A DNA stretch of 64,000 bases from Septoria linicola (GCA_024114885.1 CP099423.1:930001-994000); one strand, 5' to 3'. Shown: positions 31,665-43,176, counted from the first letter of the stretch. The notes: generated by a model from the sequence alone, not told the origin. Translations and numbers: made by a program.

Positions 31665-32055
31665 GTCTGGACATGTCTATAATGTCTGGTGCTCTCGCGG
31701 TATATTAGAGTATCACTCCATGTACTCATGTACCCGCCGGCCGACACCTTCACGACTATACAAAAGAGCAGCGACATGACGTTGGAGAGGCCGACAGCAG
31801 GAACATGCTGGACGCGACTAGTGACTAGTGTAAGCTCTTTCTTACCGCGAGACCTTGGTTTCCAGGCTGAGGCTTGTTTGGTGTCGTGCATCACTCGTTC
31901 TGGCAAGCGCTGAGAATGTCTCACTGCCGGCTTCACCACTAATCTTTCCAGCGCCCTTCACACTATGTGCCACACTCAAGGAACCTCAAACATCTTACAA
32001 AAGACTCTGACCTAGCTTCAAATTACTGCACCAAATCCACACCTCACAATCGAAG
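31665..32055. other. Intergenic
   Basis: Spacer carrying the promoter of the BTB gene. Nothing else recognised. Confidence 0.4.
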
Positions 32056-32945
32056 ATGGCAGACGACAATACCAAAGCAGCCGTGTGCAACGGTATGGCA
32101 AAGCTCTTCGACAGACCCGACCTTGCTGACTTCACGATCGTTTGTGGCGGAACGCAGTGGCAAGTCAACCAAATCGTATTGTCCCTCCAATCACCAGTGT
32201 TTGAGAAGGTCTGCAATGGAGAGTTCCTGGTATGAGCAACCGCGAACCAATTACTTTCACGGCCACAGATCACTAAGACGTTGACAGGAAACGAAGCAAC
32301 GCAAGATCGACGTCTCCGAACATGACCCCACGCACGTGGAGAGTCTAGTCAACTACCTCTACAGGTTTGACTCCGACGGCAAACACTGAGCCCAGCAATA
32401 GCTCGAGGTTGTGCTTCCACGTAGAGATGTGCGTACTGGCAGACAAGTACGACATCCAGGGTCTGGTGAAGCTATCAGCGACCAAGTTCGAGGTAGGCAC
32501 AAGTGAGTTCCATCATGACCGTTAGCTGATAGCAGGCTAGCTACTGGTCAACAGCACCAGCAGCCCAGCAGAGATTGCGCCAGCCGCCGCGATCGCATAT
32601 GAGGCTGCAAGCGTCACCAAAGCCATCCGCAAGAATCTGATCGCCCATGTCATCAAGCAGGGACTCTTCTCGTACGCGACCAAGTGCGAAGAGCTAGAGA
32701 TGGTGATGAAGGAGTATCCAGAGTTCGCGATCGACATGGCTCGGGCTATGAGCAACCTCAGCAGCTGGCTGCATCCGCCGACGGCCAACCCAAGACAGTT
32801 CAAGTGCACCAACTGTGCGAAGACGTTTGATTGGTACATGCCGGGTTCCCAGGCTGCCATCTACAGCTGTCCCGGCTGCGAGGTGCCGTTTTCAGGAAGA
32901 CACTGGCGAGCTTCCGCTGTGGATGTGCCAGCTCTCGCAGAGTAA
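32056..32945 (+). CDS. BTB/POZ domain protein with C-terminal zinc ribbon
   Basis: A fungal BTB/POZ protein, probably a Cullin-3 adaptor-like scaffold. Exons 32056-32229, 32288-32364, a third beginning at 32396, 32402 or 32408 and ending at 32492, and 32541-32945. The BTB fold is clear: DLADFTIVCGGTQWQVNQI, then VLSLQSPVFEKVCNGEF, KIDVSEHDPTHVESLVNYLY and MCVLADKYDIQGLVKL. The C-terminal part has CTNCAKTF and CPGCEVPF, a CxxC...CxxC zinc ribbon. The junction after NYLYR is problematic: the next 31-43 nt must be removed to keep frame, yet they translate into BTB-like residues (FDSDG and, in another frame, EPSNSSRL). This may be a very short intron or a one-base frameshift. Confidence 0.7.
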
Positions 32946-33362
32946 GCGCGAACGTGTGCGTTTGGCTTGAGCGTGATGATTTGAGGCTTTAGATGGCTTC
33001 AGCATGATAGTATGAGGCGCAAGATTGGAGTCCAAAGGGGATGGAAGCGAAGATGAAGTCTGGTTGCACAAAGTCGTATGTTTGTACATGGAATACTGTC
33101 TGGCGAAAGTAGTGGAACAGATTGGCATCAGAACGTACCTTCACGCTCCGCGGGCGAGATGACAACAACAAGACCATCACAACCGCGCGTTCGAGCACGG
33201 CGCACGACAGCCATGCCTTGGTATGACTTGTTAGGTGATGATTCGATGGACAGCCATCGTGATCTAATTTCCACTTATGCCTATCGATCTTCTTGTCCGC
33301 CTTGAGCCACTGACATTGTTGACAACGACCGTGTAGCAAGACTCGAGTTCCGGCTCACGAGC
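32946..33362. other. Intergenic
   Basis: 417 bp between the BTB gene and the membrane-protein gene, both on the plus strand. Short opposing open frames only; no supported feature. Confidence 0.4.
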
Positions 33363-33887
33363 ATGATGGAAAGCATTCAAGGAGGAAAGGATCGCATACC
33401 GTGGAGGAAGCTGCAGATGTGGAACCATTACGCGTTCGCAGTAGTGTATGCTGCTCTCGCAGGGAGCTCGCTGTACACTTTGCGGCTTGTAGACTCTGCG
33501 GCCGCTCTTTTAGAGTGCTATATTGGCGATGGATGCATACTGGTACCAGGCCTTGCGACTGGCGCGCTTCTCTTGTCTGGCGAGTTGGCCCGGTGTGGAT
33601 ATTCGATATTGGCCTGGACGGTATTCTTCACTGGGTTTCTTCTTATCGTCGGCACTGAGTTGGCCTATGTGCATCGCGCGCCGACCGAACCTACTTACGA
33701 AAACAGGTATAGAGCAGCTCTAGTAGGCCCGTTGTGCATTGTGGCATTCGTATTGGAGTTCTGCGCACGCAAGTGGTGGCCTATTGGGGCAGATCTGTCT
33801 AGCGACAAGTCAAATGAAGCCGATGAAGAGAAGGCAGAATGTCAGCAACAGCGTGCTGCGCCATGTATAGGACTGGGACCGCCATGA
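33363..33887 (+). CDS. Hypothetical four-helix membrane protein
   Basis: A 174-aa single-exon protein with no recognised family. About four hydrophobic segments are visible: around HYAFAVVYAALAGSSLYTL, ILVPGLATGALLLSGELA, SILAWTVFFTGFLLIVG and ALVGPLCIVAFVLEFCA. Polar loops and a charged Glu/Lys/Gln tail (SNEADEEKAECQQQ) follow. No signal peptide distinct from helix 1. Could be a fungus-specific plasma or organelle membrane protein. The ATG is in a reasonable purine-rich context; an alternative M is the second codon. Confidence 0.55.
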   Translation: MMESIQGGKDRIPWRKLQMWNHYAFAVVYAALAGSSLYTLRLVDSAAALLECYIGDGCILVPGLATGALLLSGELARCGYSILAWTVFFTGFLLIVGTELAYVHRAPTEPTYENRYRAALVGPLCIVAFVLEFCARKWWPIGADLSSDKSNEADEEKAECQQQRAAPCIGLGPP

Positions 33888-34205
33888 TCAGCTCAGGACA
33901 AAAAGACGCAGCTCGTGGACCTGTAGTGGTGTCTTGCATGGCACGAACACTCATCTGTAAGATTGCTACTTTACCCTGCTTCCTCTAGCGTGGACATTCT
34001 GCTGCACTTCGTTACTGCAGACCGTGTCTGTGCTACTTATGAGCAATGGCGAGTCGCCGGTTCGGCATGATTCTGCTTGGTAGGCCGTTACGGCGTCACC
34101 ACAACGACTCAACGACTAGTCCAAAACATGAAACGGTCGAGGCAATGCTATAAGGCCAACAACTTCGAATTCAGTTTGGCCACACAAACGCAATAAACGA
34201 TCAAC
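33888..34205. other. Intergenic
   Basis: 318 bp spacer between two plus-strand hypothetical genes; nothing recognised. Confidence 0.4.
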
Positions 34206-35052
34206 ATGTCGATTGAGATCACAGTCGAAATTCCACTGGACGTGGCCGCAGCCATTCGAGACATCAATTATGATCTGGAACGAATAGATGGAGATGTCGA
34301 ATTCACACTTGCAATGATCACGGACGACATCATACGAGCTGTAAAGAAGTTGCCTCACGAAAGCATTCCACAACCGGCGTCCCGCTTCTCTTCGGCATCT
34401 CGCGATACTGGAAGGACGAGTCATTCTTCCCACTGGCTAGGCGTACGATCGTGCTCGGGGACGTCAATGAGCTCTGTTCACTCGGTACAATCATCAGCAT
34501 CGGAAGACAGCCTGCTCGGAGCGCACATGTTCCCGGAGTTTGACTTGAACATTGAGAATGAATACGGATACAGTCATCGTACACGAGCCACTGGCGAAAT
34601 GACTATTGCCGATCTCGAAGCCATGCTTGGTCCGGTGTGTGGATTTGAGCCAACATGGCAGAGCCTTACATGGCACAACTATCGCCTCAATCAGCCACAT
34701 GCGACTTTGTTCTCAGTGGGTAGCTCTTAGGCATGATTATTGGGCATGCATACTTATACGACTACAGTACGGCATCGATAGATATCCCCACCTGGAGATC
34801 AAGCGCCGTTCACCACCGGCATTCGATGATCAGACTTTGGTCGTATTGGAAGAGCCTCGACCACCTCAGCGAGCTGTTGTCGCACCTCCACCACTCCCAC
34901 CACGATCGATCGGACGCCACGAACAGAAGCAAGAGAGCTGGTCGGCTCCACTATTTGCGGCTGAATTTGAACCACCACACGCAAGCTACAAGGACGACTG
35001 GGCCAGTCGCTGCAGGACAGTATCGGGGCCGTGGTCATTCAGCGATGATTAG
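34206..35052 (+). CDS. Hypothetical acidic/proline-rich protein
   Basis: No family recognised. Proposed exons 34206-34715 and 34768-35052, with a 52-nt intron (GTGGGT donor, CTACAG acceptor), give 264 aa. The N-terminus MSIEITVEIPLDVAAAIRD predicts a strand-helix unit. A Ser-rich linker follows, then an acidic patch (FPEFDLNIENEYGY) and EMTIADLEAMLGPVCGFEP. After the intron comes a Pro-rich stretch (APPPLPPRSIG) and a Trp-containing acidic tail. The coding frame switch at the intron is what supports the join. Function unknown. Confidence 0.5.
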
Positions 35053-35138
35053 CTTGTTCTTCTGTATGACGATGAATTCGTGGAAGCTGCAAACAAGTCT
35101 ACAACCTTCGTTCCAGCTTGGCAGACACGGCGATTGTT

Positions 35139-35727
35139 CTAGCAGGCCTGGCTACCATACATTCCTGTGTAGCATCGAATGAACGTTTGGCAGACTGTCT
35201 CCTCTCCAGCCTCACCACCCGTGCACTTCTCTTGGCCATCTGGATCAGCTTCGTAGACACATCTTCCCACTGCGATGTTGTTCTGTGCCGTGTCGATCAG
35301 ATCGCCGTAGAAGAAACCGTTGGCGGGTAGGGCGTTGTTCTTGAGCGCGGCATCGCCACAGTCGTCGCGAGTGTCTGGCAAAAATTAGCTTTCCGATCTA
35401 AGGTTGACATTCCCGTGCTAACATACTGATGCGGAAGCTTGAAGGACATCCGGAACCAGCCAATTCCAGATTGCAGAAGCTCAGAGATCGACTCTCATCG
35501 TTTCCAGGGCAGACACCACCATTGTTCTGAGTGTTGATCTCAGCAGTTGCGTTGCAGATCTGAGTGGCATCGGGCACGGCCTTGTAGTTGCAGTCAACTT
35601 GACTTCCTGGCAGGGCAATCTCATCGGAACTGGCAGCATTGCTGGTGCTAGCGCAGTTGCCAATCCAGAAATCGGCAACTACTGTGCCAGCTGCAGCGGC
35701 GAAGAGGAGTGTGAGTCTTGGCTGCAT
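35139..35727 (-). CDS. Secreted cysteine-rich protein, candidate effector
   Basis: A small secreted protein of unknown family. Exons 35727-35427 and 35374-35139 (52-nt intron, GTATGT donor, TTGCCAG acceptor) give 178 aa. Residues 1-18 (MQPRLTLLFAAAAGTVVA) form a signal peptide. The mature part contains 12 cysteines spread over the whole length, which would allow six disulfide bonds; the last residue is Cys. Repeated CNATAE/CNLELAG-type spacing suggests a compact extracellular fold. Size, cysteine content and secretion signal fit apoplastic fungal effectors, but saprotrophic secreted proteins look the same. It converges with the gene ending at 35052, 86 bp away. Confidence 0.75.
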
Positions 35728-36424
35728 TGTGGATGGTGTTGTACTTGTTGACCGAAAGTCTGCAGACGATTGGAATGTGCTAGCGAGAGAGAACGTTGGC
35801 GACTATATCGTTCCATCTACCAAGGCTCCGGCGAATCCGAAATGACTCAGTGCCATTGAACAAGCATTTACGCCAGGCATAAACCTGACGGAGTGTCGTG
35901 GCGAAGTTGAGCCGCCTATCTAGGAGCCGTCTCATCTTCAGGCGTGCTCTGTGATCAGATCCGACTGGGCGTGACAGGGTTGCCAATCTCCTTTTACGAA
36001 AGTGCTGCCACCTACTTATGCTTGACTTAGGCTGACATTGATGGCAGCAAGCCGAGAAGAGGCGAACCAGGCTATGGCTTGGCGCTATGATGTGCATGGG
36101 TAGCCTGTAATGACTAAGTCGTGTTGGAACAGCTCTTTGAGTTCAAAGCTCCACCCTTTGCTGATGACCACTTCAGTTGGTTCCGTCACATCGTTATGGG
36201 CATCCATACGCATTGTCGCACAAGCTGCAACCATGCATATTGTTGCCCTGTGAGGTCGCAGAACACACACTGATGTAAGACAAAGCTGTGGGTAGTCGGA
36301 GTGACTAGGAGACCGTTTACCGCACCAGCGGCGGCACATTTTATAACCGGAGGTCGATGGCTTCGCGAGGTAGTCTCGATAATCATGCCTTTGCATAGGA
36401 TTTTGTCACGAGTGACAAGGGTCG
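35728..36424. other. Intergenic (divergent promoters)
   Basis: About 700 bp between the secreted cysteine-rich protein gene and the zinc-ribbon gene. No coding signal with a recognisable domain; no repeat seen. Confidence 0.4.
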
Positions 36425-37598
36425 ATGTCGGTGCTTATGTCGCAGGCGGTAGGGGGTCAGGAGCGACAACTAGCACTGGCCGAGCGTTCCTGCGGAAGCA
36501 AACATTCCATTTCCCAGGAGTCTGGACAATTGATGACTTGCGAGGCTTCAAAGAGTTTGGCGAGTGAATCGGGCGAGCGCACCATCAGGATCGAGGCCGA
36601 TGAAGCCAAACTTGGTGAGGAAGATGTTCACAGTCCTCAAGACACCGCAGAAACACCCACAATGCATGAGCTTCTCTCACCTCCGCATCAAGGTTCGACA
36701 CTATCCAAGACAGGTAACTCATACTGCACACCGGCAAATCCACATCCCTCTCACAGCTTCGTGGAAGAGCATGGAGTTCAGCCCAAGGAGACTCCCCCAC
36801 TGCAGAGCTTGCCCACTCCAAGATGCCCATGTTGCGGTGAAACTTGCATACTGAGCAGAACATACCCTACCAACAAGACTGGTGACGCTGGAAGATGGCG
36901 CTACGATTGTGACGTCTGTCAAATAGGTGACCTTCCCAATATGGTCCACTTCAATGATCACATAGGTGTTCAAAGGGCGAGCCTGCAATGCTGTTGCGGC
37001 GTGCCGAGCCGTCAGAGCACTACGAAATGTCGACGATGCAAGCAAGGTGACGAGAGCCATAGTCGCAGACGTGGGAAGAATCGTGGCAAGAAATGTGGCA
37101 AGAATTACGATTTTGTAGAAGCTGATCATTCATGCGTCGAGAGCATGGATGCGCATACAGTCTGGGCTTGTGCCACCAGAAAGTGTGACTATCTATCGGG
37201 AAGAAGTGATGGCACAGCCGGTGAGTGGGAAACCAAAGACCTCTTCCCTCTCATCAGACGTAACCTGGCGCGACATCAAAGCCTTCGACATTCCCGCCTC
37301 TCTCGCCTCTGTCACCAAAACCTCACAAGTCCTCTGCACACGCTGCCAACAGCCTTCTCTCACCAAGAAGCTTCTCACTGTCGGCGCTCTATTCACATGC
37401 TCGAATTCGACTTGTGGGAATCGTCAGCCGAGGTTAGGGTTGGCGCATCGAGGAGATGATCAGAAGGGTGTGGATCCGGAGAGGAATCCGGTGTGTGATT
37501 GCGATGTGGTTTGTCGAAGGAGGATTGAGGTCAAAAGGGATGGGGAGAGGAAGGAGGTGTTGGAGTGTGCGGCGTTGAGGTGTGGATTTCGGGAGTGA
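36425..37598 (+). CDS. Fungal protein with two copies of a paired CxxC/CxCG zinc ribbon
   Basis: Exons 36425-37220 and 37258-37598 give up to 378 aa; the start codon is uncertain. The intron is 37 nt with a perfect GTGAGT donor and CCCTCTCATCAG acceptor. After a disordered N-terminus, two similar modules occur. Module 1 has CPCCGETC...YDCDVCQIG, then LQCCCGVPSRQ and WACATRKCDY. Module 2 has CTRCQQPSLTKK...FTCSNSTCGN, then PVCDCDVVCRRR and LECAALRCGF. The second half of each resembles a GRF zinc finger (CxCG/C...C-x5-C-x-F/Y). The single-module relative is at 43177-43756. A lysine/arginine-rich linker (RRRGKNRGKKCGKNY) lies between modules. Nucleic-acid binding is inferred from GRF fingers. 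Confidence 0.65.
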
Positions 37599-37749
37599 AA
37601 AGGCTGCGTCTGCTCAGCGCTCATGATGATTACGACGCAACTATTTTCAAATTGAAAGTTACTACGGCTGATCACGACAGAGAGGTAGGCAATGCTCTCT
37701 ATGATATAGACATAGACATGACTGTACACGACCATGCACTCCACCCACC

Positions 37750-38796
37750 TCACGCCTTCTCCAGGTCCACCCTCACCCAATACGTATCAGCATAATACCT
37801 TCCACCCAGCCTCTCACTGACCTTCTTACTCGCCTCATTTCCGCTAATCACATAATCATGCGCCCATCTCTCTCCTGCAACCTCTTCGTCCCTCTCCCAA
37901 AACCTTCCCATCTTCTCTTTCCACAACTTGATTGCAATCGTCCTTGCCAGACCCTTTCCTCTCCACTCCTGTTCGACATGTAACGTCGTCAGACTCCCAT
38001 CCAGCCCCACGAAGACCCAAGCGATAGGTACCTCCCCATGGTATATGGCAAGATTGGGGAGTTCAGCTAACGTACGATCTTGCCTTGGAATCTGTGTGCG
38101 TGAACGGACGAGAGCAAAGTGCTCGTCTCGTAGCTCGCCCCAGTACAGACCTTCGGGCAGCTCTGGAACAGGAGGGAGTTCAGAGATGTTGAAGATGAAC
38201 GTCCAATTTGGCACGAGACCGGCATCGAAGACGTGCTTGATCAGATTATTGCGCTCGAGGATCTTAGTGGTCGACGAGTGCACGGCTCCACAGAGGATGA
38301 GATTCGGATTGAGAAGATGGGCAGTGTAGTCCTTCCTCGACACGCCTGAGGTATCTTGTTCATCGTCGTTGTTAGAGGAGGCGGAAGCCAAGGCTGCTTT
38401 GTCGAGGACGTCTTGATGCAGTGAGACAGGAAGAGCTCCCAGATTCTTGATGGCTTTGGCAAGACTTCTAACAAGGGAGTCTTGGGCAAGTTTCCCCTCG
38501 TCTGACAAGTCAGGTGTTGACGACGATTCCCATGAGGCGTATAGATATGTCTCGGTTTCTGGTCTGCAGGTTCGGTCTACGAAGGCTATGAGCCAAGGTT
38601 GACCCTCGGGCGCTTCATCATGGAGATTTTCGATGCTGGTCAAAAGGGTTGTTGCCTCGAAGAAGCGGCCGAATTGGAGCCTTCTGAGAAGCGGAATCGA
38701 TACTGGCAGGCGCGGTCGAAGAATCCTTAGTGCATCTGTGACAATTGGATCGTCCTTCTTGGTTGTAAGCTTATGTGTATAGATCGTGGCGTCCAT
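37750..38796 (-). CDS. GNAT N-acetyltransferase (FR47-like)
   Basis: A single-exon protein of 348 aa starting MDATIYTHKL at 38796; the open frame extends further but upstream residues look untranslated. The C-terminal third is a GNAT fold: SLTTLHVEQEWRGKGLART matches the acetyl-CoA pyrophosphate loop (R/Q-x-x-G-x-G/A), and FWERDEEVAGERWAHDYV with NEASKKVSERLGGRYYADT is typical of the FR47/GLYAT-like branch. The N-terminal half is the less conserved fungal extension. The acceptor substrate is unknown. Confidence 0.8.
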   Translation of the reverse strand: MDATIYTHKLTTKKDDPIVTDALRILRPRLPVSIPLLRRLQFGRFFEATTLLTSIENLHDEAPEGQPWLIAFVDRTCRPETETYLYASWESSSTPDLSDEGKLAQDSLVRSLAKAIKNLGALPVSLHQDVLDKAALASASSNNDDEQDTSGVSRKDYTAHLLNPNLILCGAVHSSTTKILERNNLIKHVFDAGLVPNWTFIFNISELPPVPELPEGLYWGELRDEHFALVRSRTQIPRQDRTLAELPNLAIYHGEVPIAWVFVGLDGSLTTLHVEQEWRGKGLARTIAIKLWKEKMGRFWERDEEVAGERWAHDYVISGNEASKKVSERLGGRYYADTYWVRVDLEKA

Positions 38797-39253
38797 CGTG
38801 ATCAGCCCGCAACGAAAAGCAACTCGCAAGATCAGCCATTGTGTCAGAAATATTGTCCATACATGTAGTGACGGGTTGATGGCGAATAGCAAAGCTTGAC
38901 TCACGGCGCTCCACATGGAGATGGAGATGCCGGAAGAGGAAGGAGCTTGAAGCAGCACAACAAATCGTTGAACAGGTCCAGGACATACAGTTGAACAGTG
39001 CAAAGACATTGAATTGCAACGACATGGCTAACGCTACCCACACTCCAGGCTGCAATCTACAACGCCGAACTCCCAGAGCCAATATTGCGTGGCCATGCTC
39101 ACCAGACGTTTAGTAGATACAATGCCAATAACTTGTTACTCAAGCAAATCTATGCGCTGGTGCCGAAAGCACGCCGAGACTGCTCGATCTCGCGCTCGTG
39201 CATCGTGTTTCTCGTCTCTATCCCGCCCCTTCGTTCTCCATCGTGGGTATCGT
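38797..39253. other. Intergenic
   Basis: Promoter side of the acetyltransferase gene and 3' flank of the DnaJ gene. No separate feature supported. Confidence 0.4.
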
Positions 39254-40586
39254 TTACTGCGAGGCACATTGCACTCTCTCGCCGCCTGCGTGCATCTCAT
39301 CATCGTCCTCGTCTGTCACGCCTCTTGCCGCACGGTCGCCTTCCCGCGTTGGGTCGACCTTCTCGAGGGCGTAGTCTTCCGTCATGGCATCCGGAGGTGG
39401 AATGTTCTGTGGCTGTCGCGGTGGCAGGACGCTTTCAAGTGCCTTGACTTGCTCTGGCTGGAGTGCTGTTGGGAAGCCATCTGCATCTGGTGGACCGCTG
39501 AGGCGCTGTGGGAACTTGACGTCGAATTGCACGTAGAGGTTGCCGTGATCGTGGTGCCTGTACGATGGCATACCCTGCCCACGAATGACCTTGACCTCTC
39601 CTGTGATATTGATTAGCTTGTGATTGAGATCTTCTGTTGAAGCATGACCTACCTGGTGAAATGACCTCGCCCGGCAGAATCTCGACGGTCAACCATCTCT
39701 CGTCCAAATGCTCGATGTAGATAGCACCACCTGCTAGAGCAGTCAAAAGATCAATCTCGGCGTGGTAGAATAGGTCATCGCCCTTGCGCTGGAAGCGTGC
39801 GTGCGGCTTCTGCTCGATCTCAAATTGCACGTCTCCCGGCTGCACACCCGGCATCTGGTCTCCTTCCCCACGGAAGTCGATCTTGGTACCAGTCTGAACA
39901 CCACGGTCCACATGCACATGGAGCACCTTGCGCTCAATGACAGTCTTTTTGCCGTTGCACTGCTTGCACTTGTCCTTCTCGCGGATCGTCTCGCCCTCTC
40001 CGTTGCAGTCTGGGCAGACAGTCTGGAATCGCTGGATCATAGGACCCATCTGGCGCATCATCGTCTTCATACCCTGACCGTTGCACCCTGCGCAAGTCTT
40101 GACTGCGCCCTCCTTGCCACCACGTCCATCACACTTGGGGCAGATGACAGACTTTTGCAGCGCAAGCTTGGAGACCTTTCCTCGGTAGATGTCCTCGAGA
40201 GACACCTTGTGTACGTGGTGGATCGTTCGTGCCTTCTTTGGTCCTTGTTCCCTCATGCCGCCTCCGAACATGCCTCCGAAGCCGCCGCCGCCGCCACCGA
40301 AGAACTGCGCGAATAGATCCTCGGCAGCCATGCCTCCAGCACCACCACCGCCACCCTGCTCGAGACCCTCCTCGCCATACTGGTCGTAGATCTGGCGCTT
40401 TTGAGGATCCGACAAGATTTCGTATGCGTGTGAAATCTCCTTGAACTTTTCTGCAGCTGCTGGGTCGTGGGCGTTCTTGTCGGGGTGGTGCTTCAGAGCG
40501 CCCTTGCGGTATGCGGTCTTGAGCTTGGACTCGTCCGCATCGGGTGATACGCCCAACACATCGTAGAATTTGGTGTCTCTCACCAT
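39254..40586 (-). CDS. YDJ1: Type I DnaJ chaperone YDJ1/Mas5
   Basis: Class I Hsp40 that delivers clients to Hsp70 in the cytosol and at ER/mitochondrial surfaces. Exons 40586-39653 and 39600-39254 (52-nt intron, CTAATC branch region) give 426 aa. In order: a J domain with HHPDKN; a Gly/Phe-rich linker; four CxxCxGxG-type zinc motifs (CPKCDGRG, CAGCNGQG, CPDCNGEG, CKQCNGKK); two substrate-binding barrels; and the tail. The last four residues are CASQ, identical to the farnesylated CaaX box of yeast Ydj1, so membrane tethering by prenylation is expected. All J-domain and zinc residues are present. High confidence. Confidence 0.96.
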
Positions 40587-41471
40587 TGTGTCGTGAAGAG
40601 GGGCGCGGGGTGTTGTGAGTGTGGTTGTTGTTGTCGGCTATCAGGCTGCTATCTCCGGGAAGAGTGTTTTGTAATGCCTGTCTGTGGATTTGAACAGTGA
40701 ATGCCGAGGTGAATGGGGCTGGAAATGTCTCGTATTAGCACGATGTATTTGTAAGAAGTGGTGCAGCTGAAGAATGGCTCAGAGCGAGGCGCTCGGTCAT
40801 CAGCCATGGGCAAAGGGCAGCGAAGAGGGCGAAAGAAGAAGGGCGGCAGCGGCACGTCAGCCTTCGTGGGCGATCACTACTCACCACTTCTCGAGAATGG
40901 CGCGACTGGTGAATTACGATCGCGAGCAGGATTGGATGCACGTGGCAGAGAGGAGAGGTGCTGATGTAGTTGGTGCTTGCTGAAATTTATTTGTTGTCAA
41001 GTCACAAGAAACTCATCACTCGCAGCAGCTCGTCCTTCACCTTCAAAAACACTGACAGGGCATCCGGCGGCGGTCCCTTCCGCCTCAGTTCTGCAGCTTT
41101 CTTCACTCTTCCACGGCCATTCCTTCTCCGGTAGGGCATCGCCAGCGCTCGATCAGCATACATCATCGCGCTCACCGGAAAGACGAGATGCTGAAGAACG
41201 CCCGTCAAATTTCTCTGCCTCAAATATGTGCTAGTATGGCCGACATCAACTATGATGGAGTTTCTTGGCGAGTCGCGACTGTGCTAAGTTAGCTCGGATT
41301 CAAGGTCCGATAAAGCCTAAATTCTCTTTCTGGCGGACGCCGACATGCTTCACGGTGGATGTGACGAAGTTCGGCTGATCTGTCTCACGTTTCTCCTTTC
41401 AGTTTCACGGGATTCAGCCCTTTGAACCACATCTGATAGCTTCTTACCGCTACAAGAGCATATCCGCCAAG
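40587..41471. other. Divergent region between YDJ1 and TRM82
   Basis: About 885 bp. It contains the YDJ1 promoter, where heat-shock elements would be expected but were not assigned, and the TRM82 promoter. A weak minus-strand open frame (41002-41223) is listed separately. Confidence 0.45.
41002..41223 (-). CDS. Possible small basic protein without an ATG start
   Basis: An open frame of about 73 codons with protein-like basic content (MPYRRRNGRGRVKKAAELR then PPPDALSVFLKVKDELLRV). It continues upstream in frame past 41223 but no ATG with good context is seen, apart from internal ones. It might be the last exon of a small mitochondrial protein. Not recognised; weak. Confidence 0.3.
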   Translation of the reverse strand: MRQRNLTGVLQHLVFPVSAMMYADRALAMPYRRRNGRGRVKKAAELRRKGPPPDALSVFLKVKDELLRVMSFL

Positions 41472-43041
41472 ATGCGTCATCCATTTCAATGCATCCTTTA
41501 TGGCCGAGATCCAACAGATAAAGCTAGTGAGGGCTTCTTGGTCGTAGCTTGTGGGCCAAAGCTGATCTCTGTGAGCTTGACCTCGAATGAGGTGATCTCG
41601 GAATGGCCAGGGACCGAAGCGGTGAGTTGCAGTTGCTGCAGTCAAGTATTGGCTGCTCACGAATCCAGAGATGCGCGAGCTCGTGCATCTCACGCGGGAC
41701 TGTCCGCTGATATACCAGGTATAGGAGGAGCAAGCCCCCGCCGCTGTGATCAACGATGTCGACAATGGCGAGAGACCGACCAAAAAGCAGAAGACTAGCA
41801 ATGATGCTCCCAAGCTGCCATCGAAAGCACCAAATGTCATCAAGCTCATCACTACGCCAAACAATCTCAATGTCGTGGCAGTCACAGACGACAAATTCGT
41901 GCGAATCTTCGAGGCCCCAGAGGGACGCCTGACTGAGATCAGCTCACGACCAATGCCAAAGCGTCCATGTGGTATCCAGGTGCTGCCAGACAATGCCACC
42001 ATCCTTGTAGCAGATAAATTTGGCGATGTCTACTCCCTCCCACTCATTCCTGCAACCATCGATGATGTGCAGCCTGAAGGACGTGAGAAGGAGCCTCCTG
42101 CTCAGACGCCATACAAGCCATCCGCGAGTGAAGCCACAGTGCATAGTCAGCGTAATCGACAAGTGCTGGCCATGCAAATGAATCAGAAGAACTTCACGCC
42201 GCGGAAGGAAGTGCTGAAATTCGAGCATCAACTCGAGCTCGGACACGTATCGATGCTCACTGATCTGAAGTTCCTGACGCGCGAGGTCGAAGGGCAACAG
42301 CGAGGCTATATCGTCACAGCCGATCGAGACGAGCACATCCGTATTTCACGAGCACCGCCTCAAGCCCACATCACTGAAGGCTTCTGTCTTGGCCACAAGG
42401 AGTTCGTAAACAGGGTCTGCCAAATCGGTAGCAGTGATCTTCTTGTCAGTGGTGGCGGTGATGATTGGCTGGGCGTTTGGAATTGGCAGACCTTCAAGCT
42501 GTTGAAGAAATTCGACTTGAAGAGTGTGGTCAAGGAGGTTACTGGCGATACAGAGGCAAAACTGGCCGTGTCCGGAATCTGGAGCTTCGACCTACGGACG
42601 ACCGATGGAGTCGACTGGGCCATCGCTGTGGCTTGCGAAAAGGTGCCAGCTCTTTTCTTCATCTCACGTCCGGCACTTGAGGCTGCACCCAGCAACGGAG
42701 TGGATGGCAGCAATATCGTCTCAACGACAGTCTCTCTACCAGCTGCACCACTAGATGTCACAGCTATTGGCGATCAGCTCCTTGTTACGGTCGACGCTCG
42801 TGCCGATGGCGCGAAGAGGCTGGGCTCGATGATAATGAGTGTGCATGATTCCCCAGAACTACCAATTCGATGCGGGTCGTGGAAGCCAATTGCTGAAAAG
42901 TTCGACCTGGATTTGCTGAACGAACATCCTAAGCTCACGACCGAGTCGAGCGAGAAGGAATTGGATGCTTTCCTATACACAGTGGCGAACTTGAGAAAGC
43001 GCAGGGACCAAGAAGCACAAGATGGGCCCGAGGAGGATTGA
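41472..43041 (+). CDS. TRM82: tRNA (guanine-N7)-methyltransferase non-catalytic subunit TRM82
   Basis: WD40 partner of Trm8 (WDR4 in animals), which holds the methyltransferase on tRNA to make m7G46. Exons 41472-41621 and 41725-43041 give 488 aa. The 103-nt intron keeps phase 0 and avoids an in-frame TAG that would otherwise occur. Seen: MRHPFQCILYGRDP at the start; a Lys-rich segment (GERPTKKQK) after the first blade; VIKLITTPNNLNVVAVTDD and IQVLPDNATILVADKFGDV as WD blades; YIVTADRDEHIRISR; and the diagnostic EGFCLGHKEFVNRVCQI and DLLVSGGGDDWLGVWNWQ of Trm82. Length and order of blades match the fungal family. High confidence. Confidence 0.93.
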
Positions 43042-43176
43042 GTCGAAGCCAGCACTTCAATACGAAATATATACAACGAACGCCTACCAACGCCTGCGCT
43101 TGGGTATCTACAAAAAGAAGACCAACAACGCTATCAAAAAAGAACCTCACCATTCGCCACCCGCTTCACCACCCCC

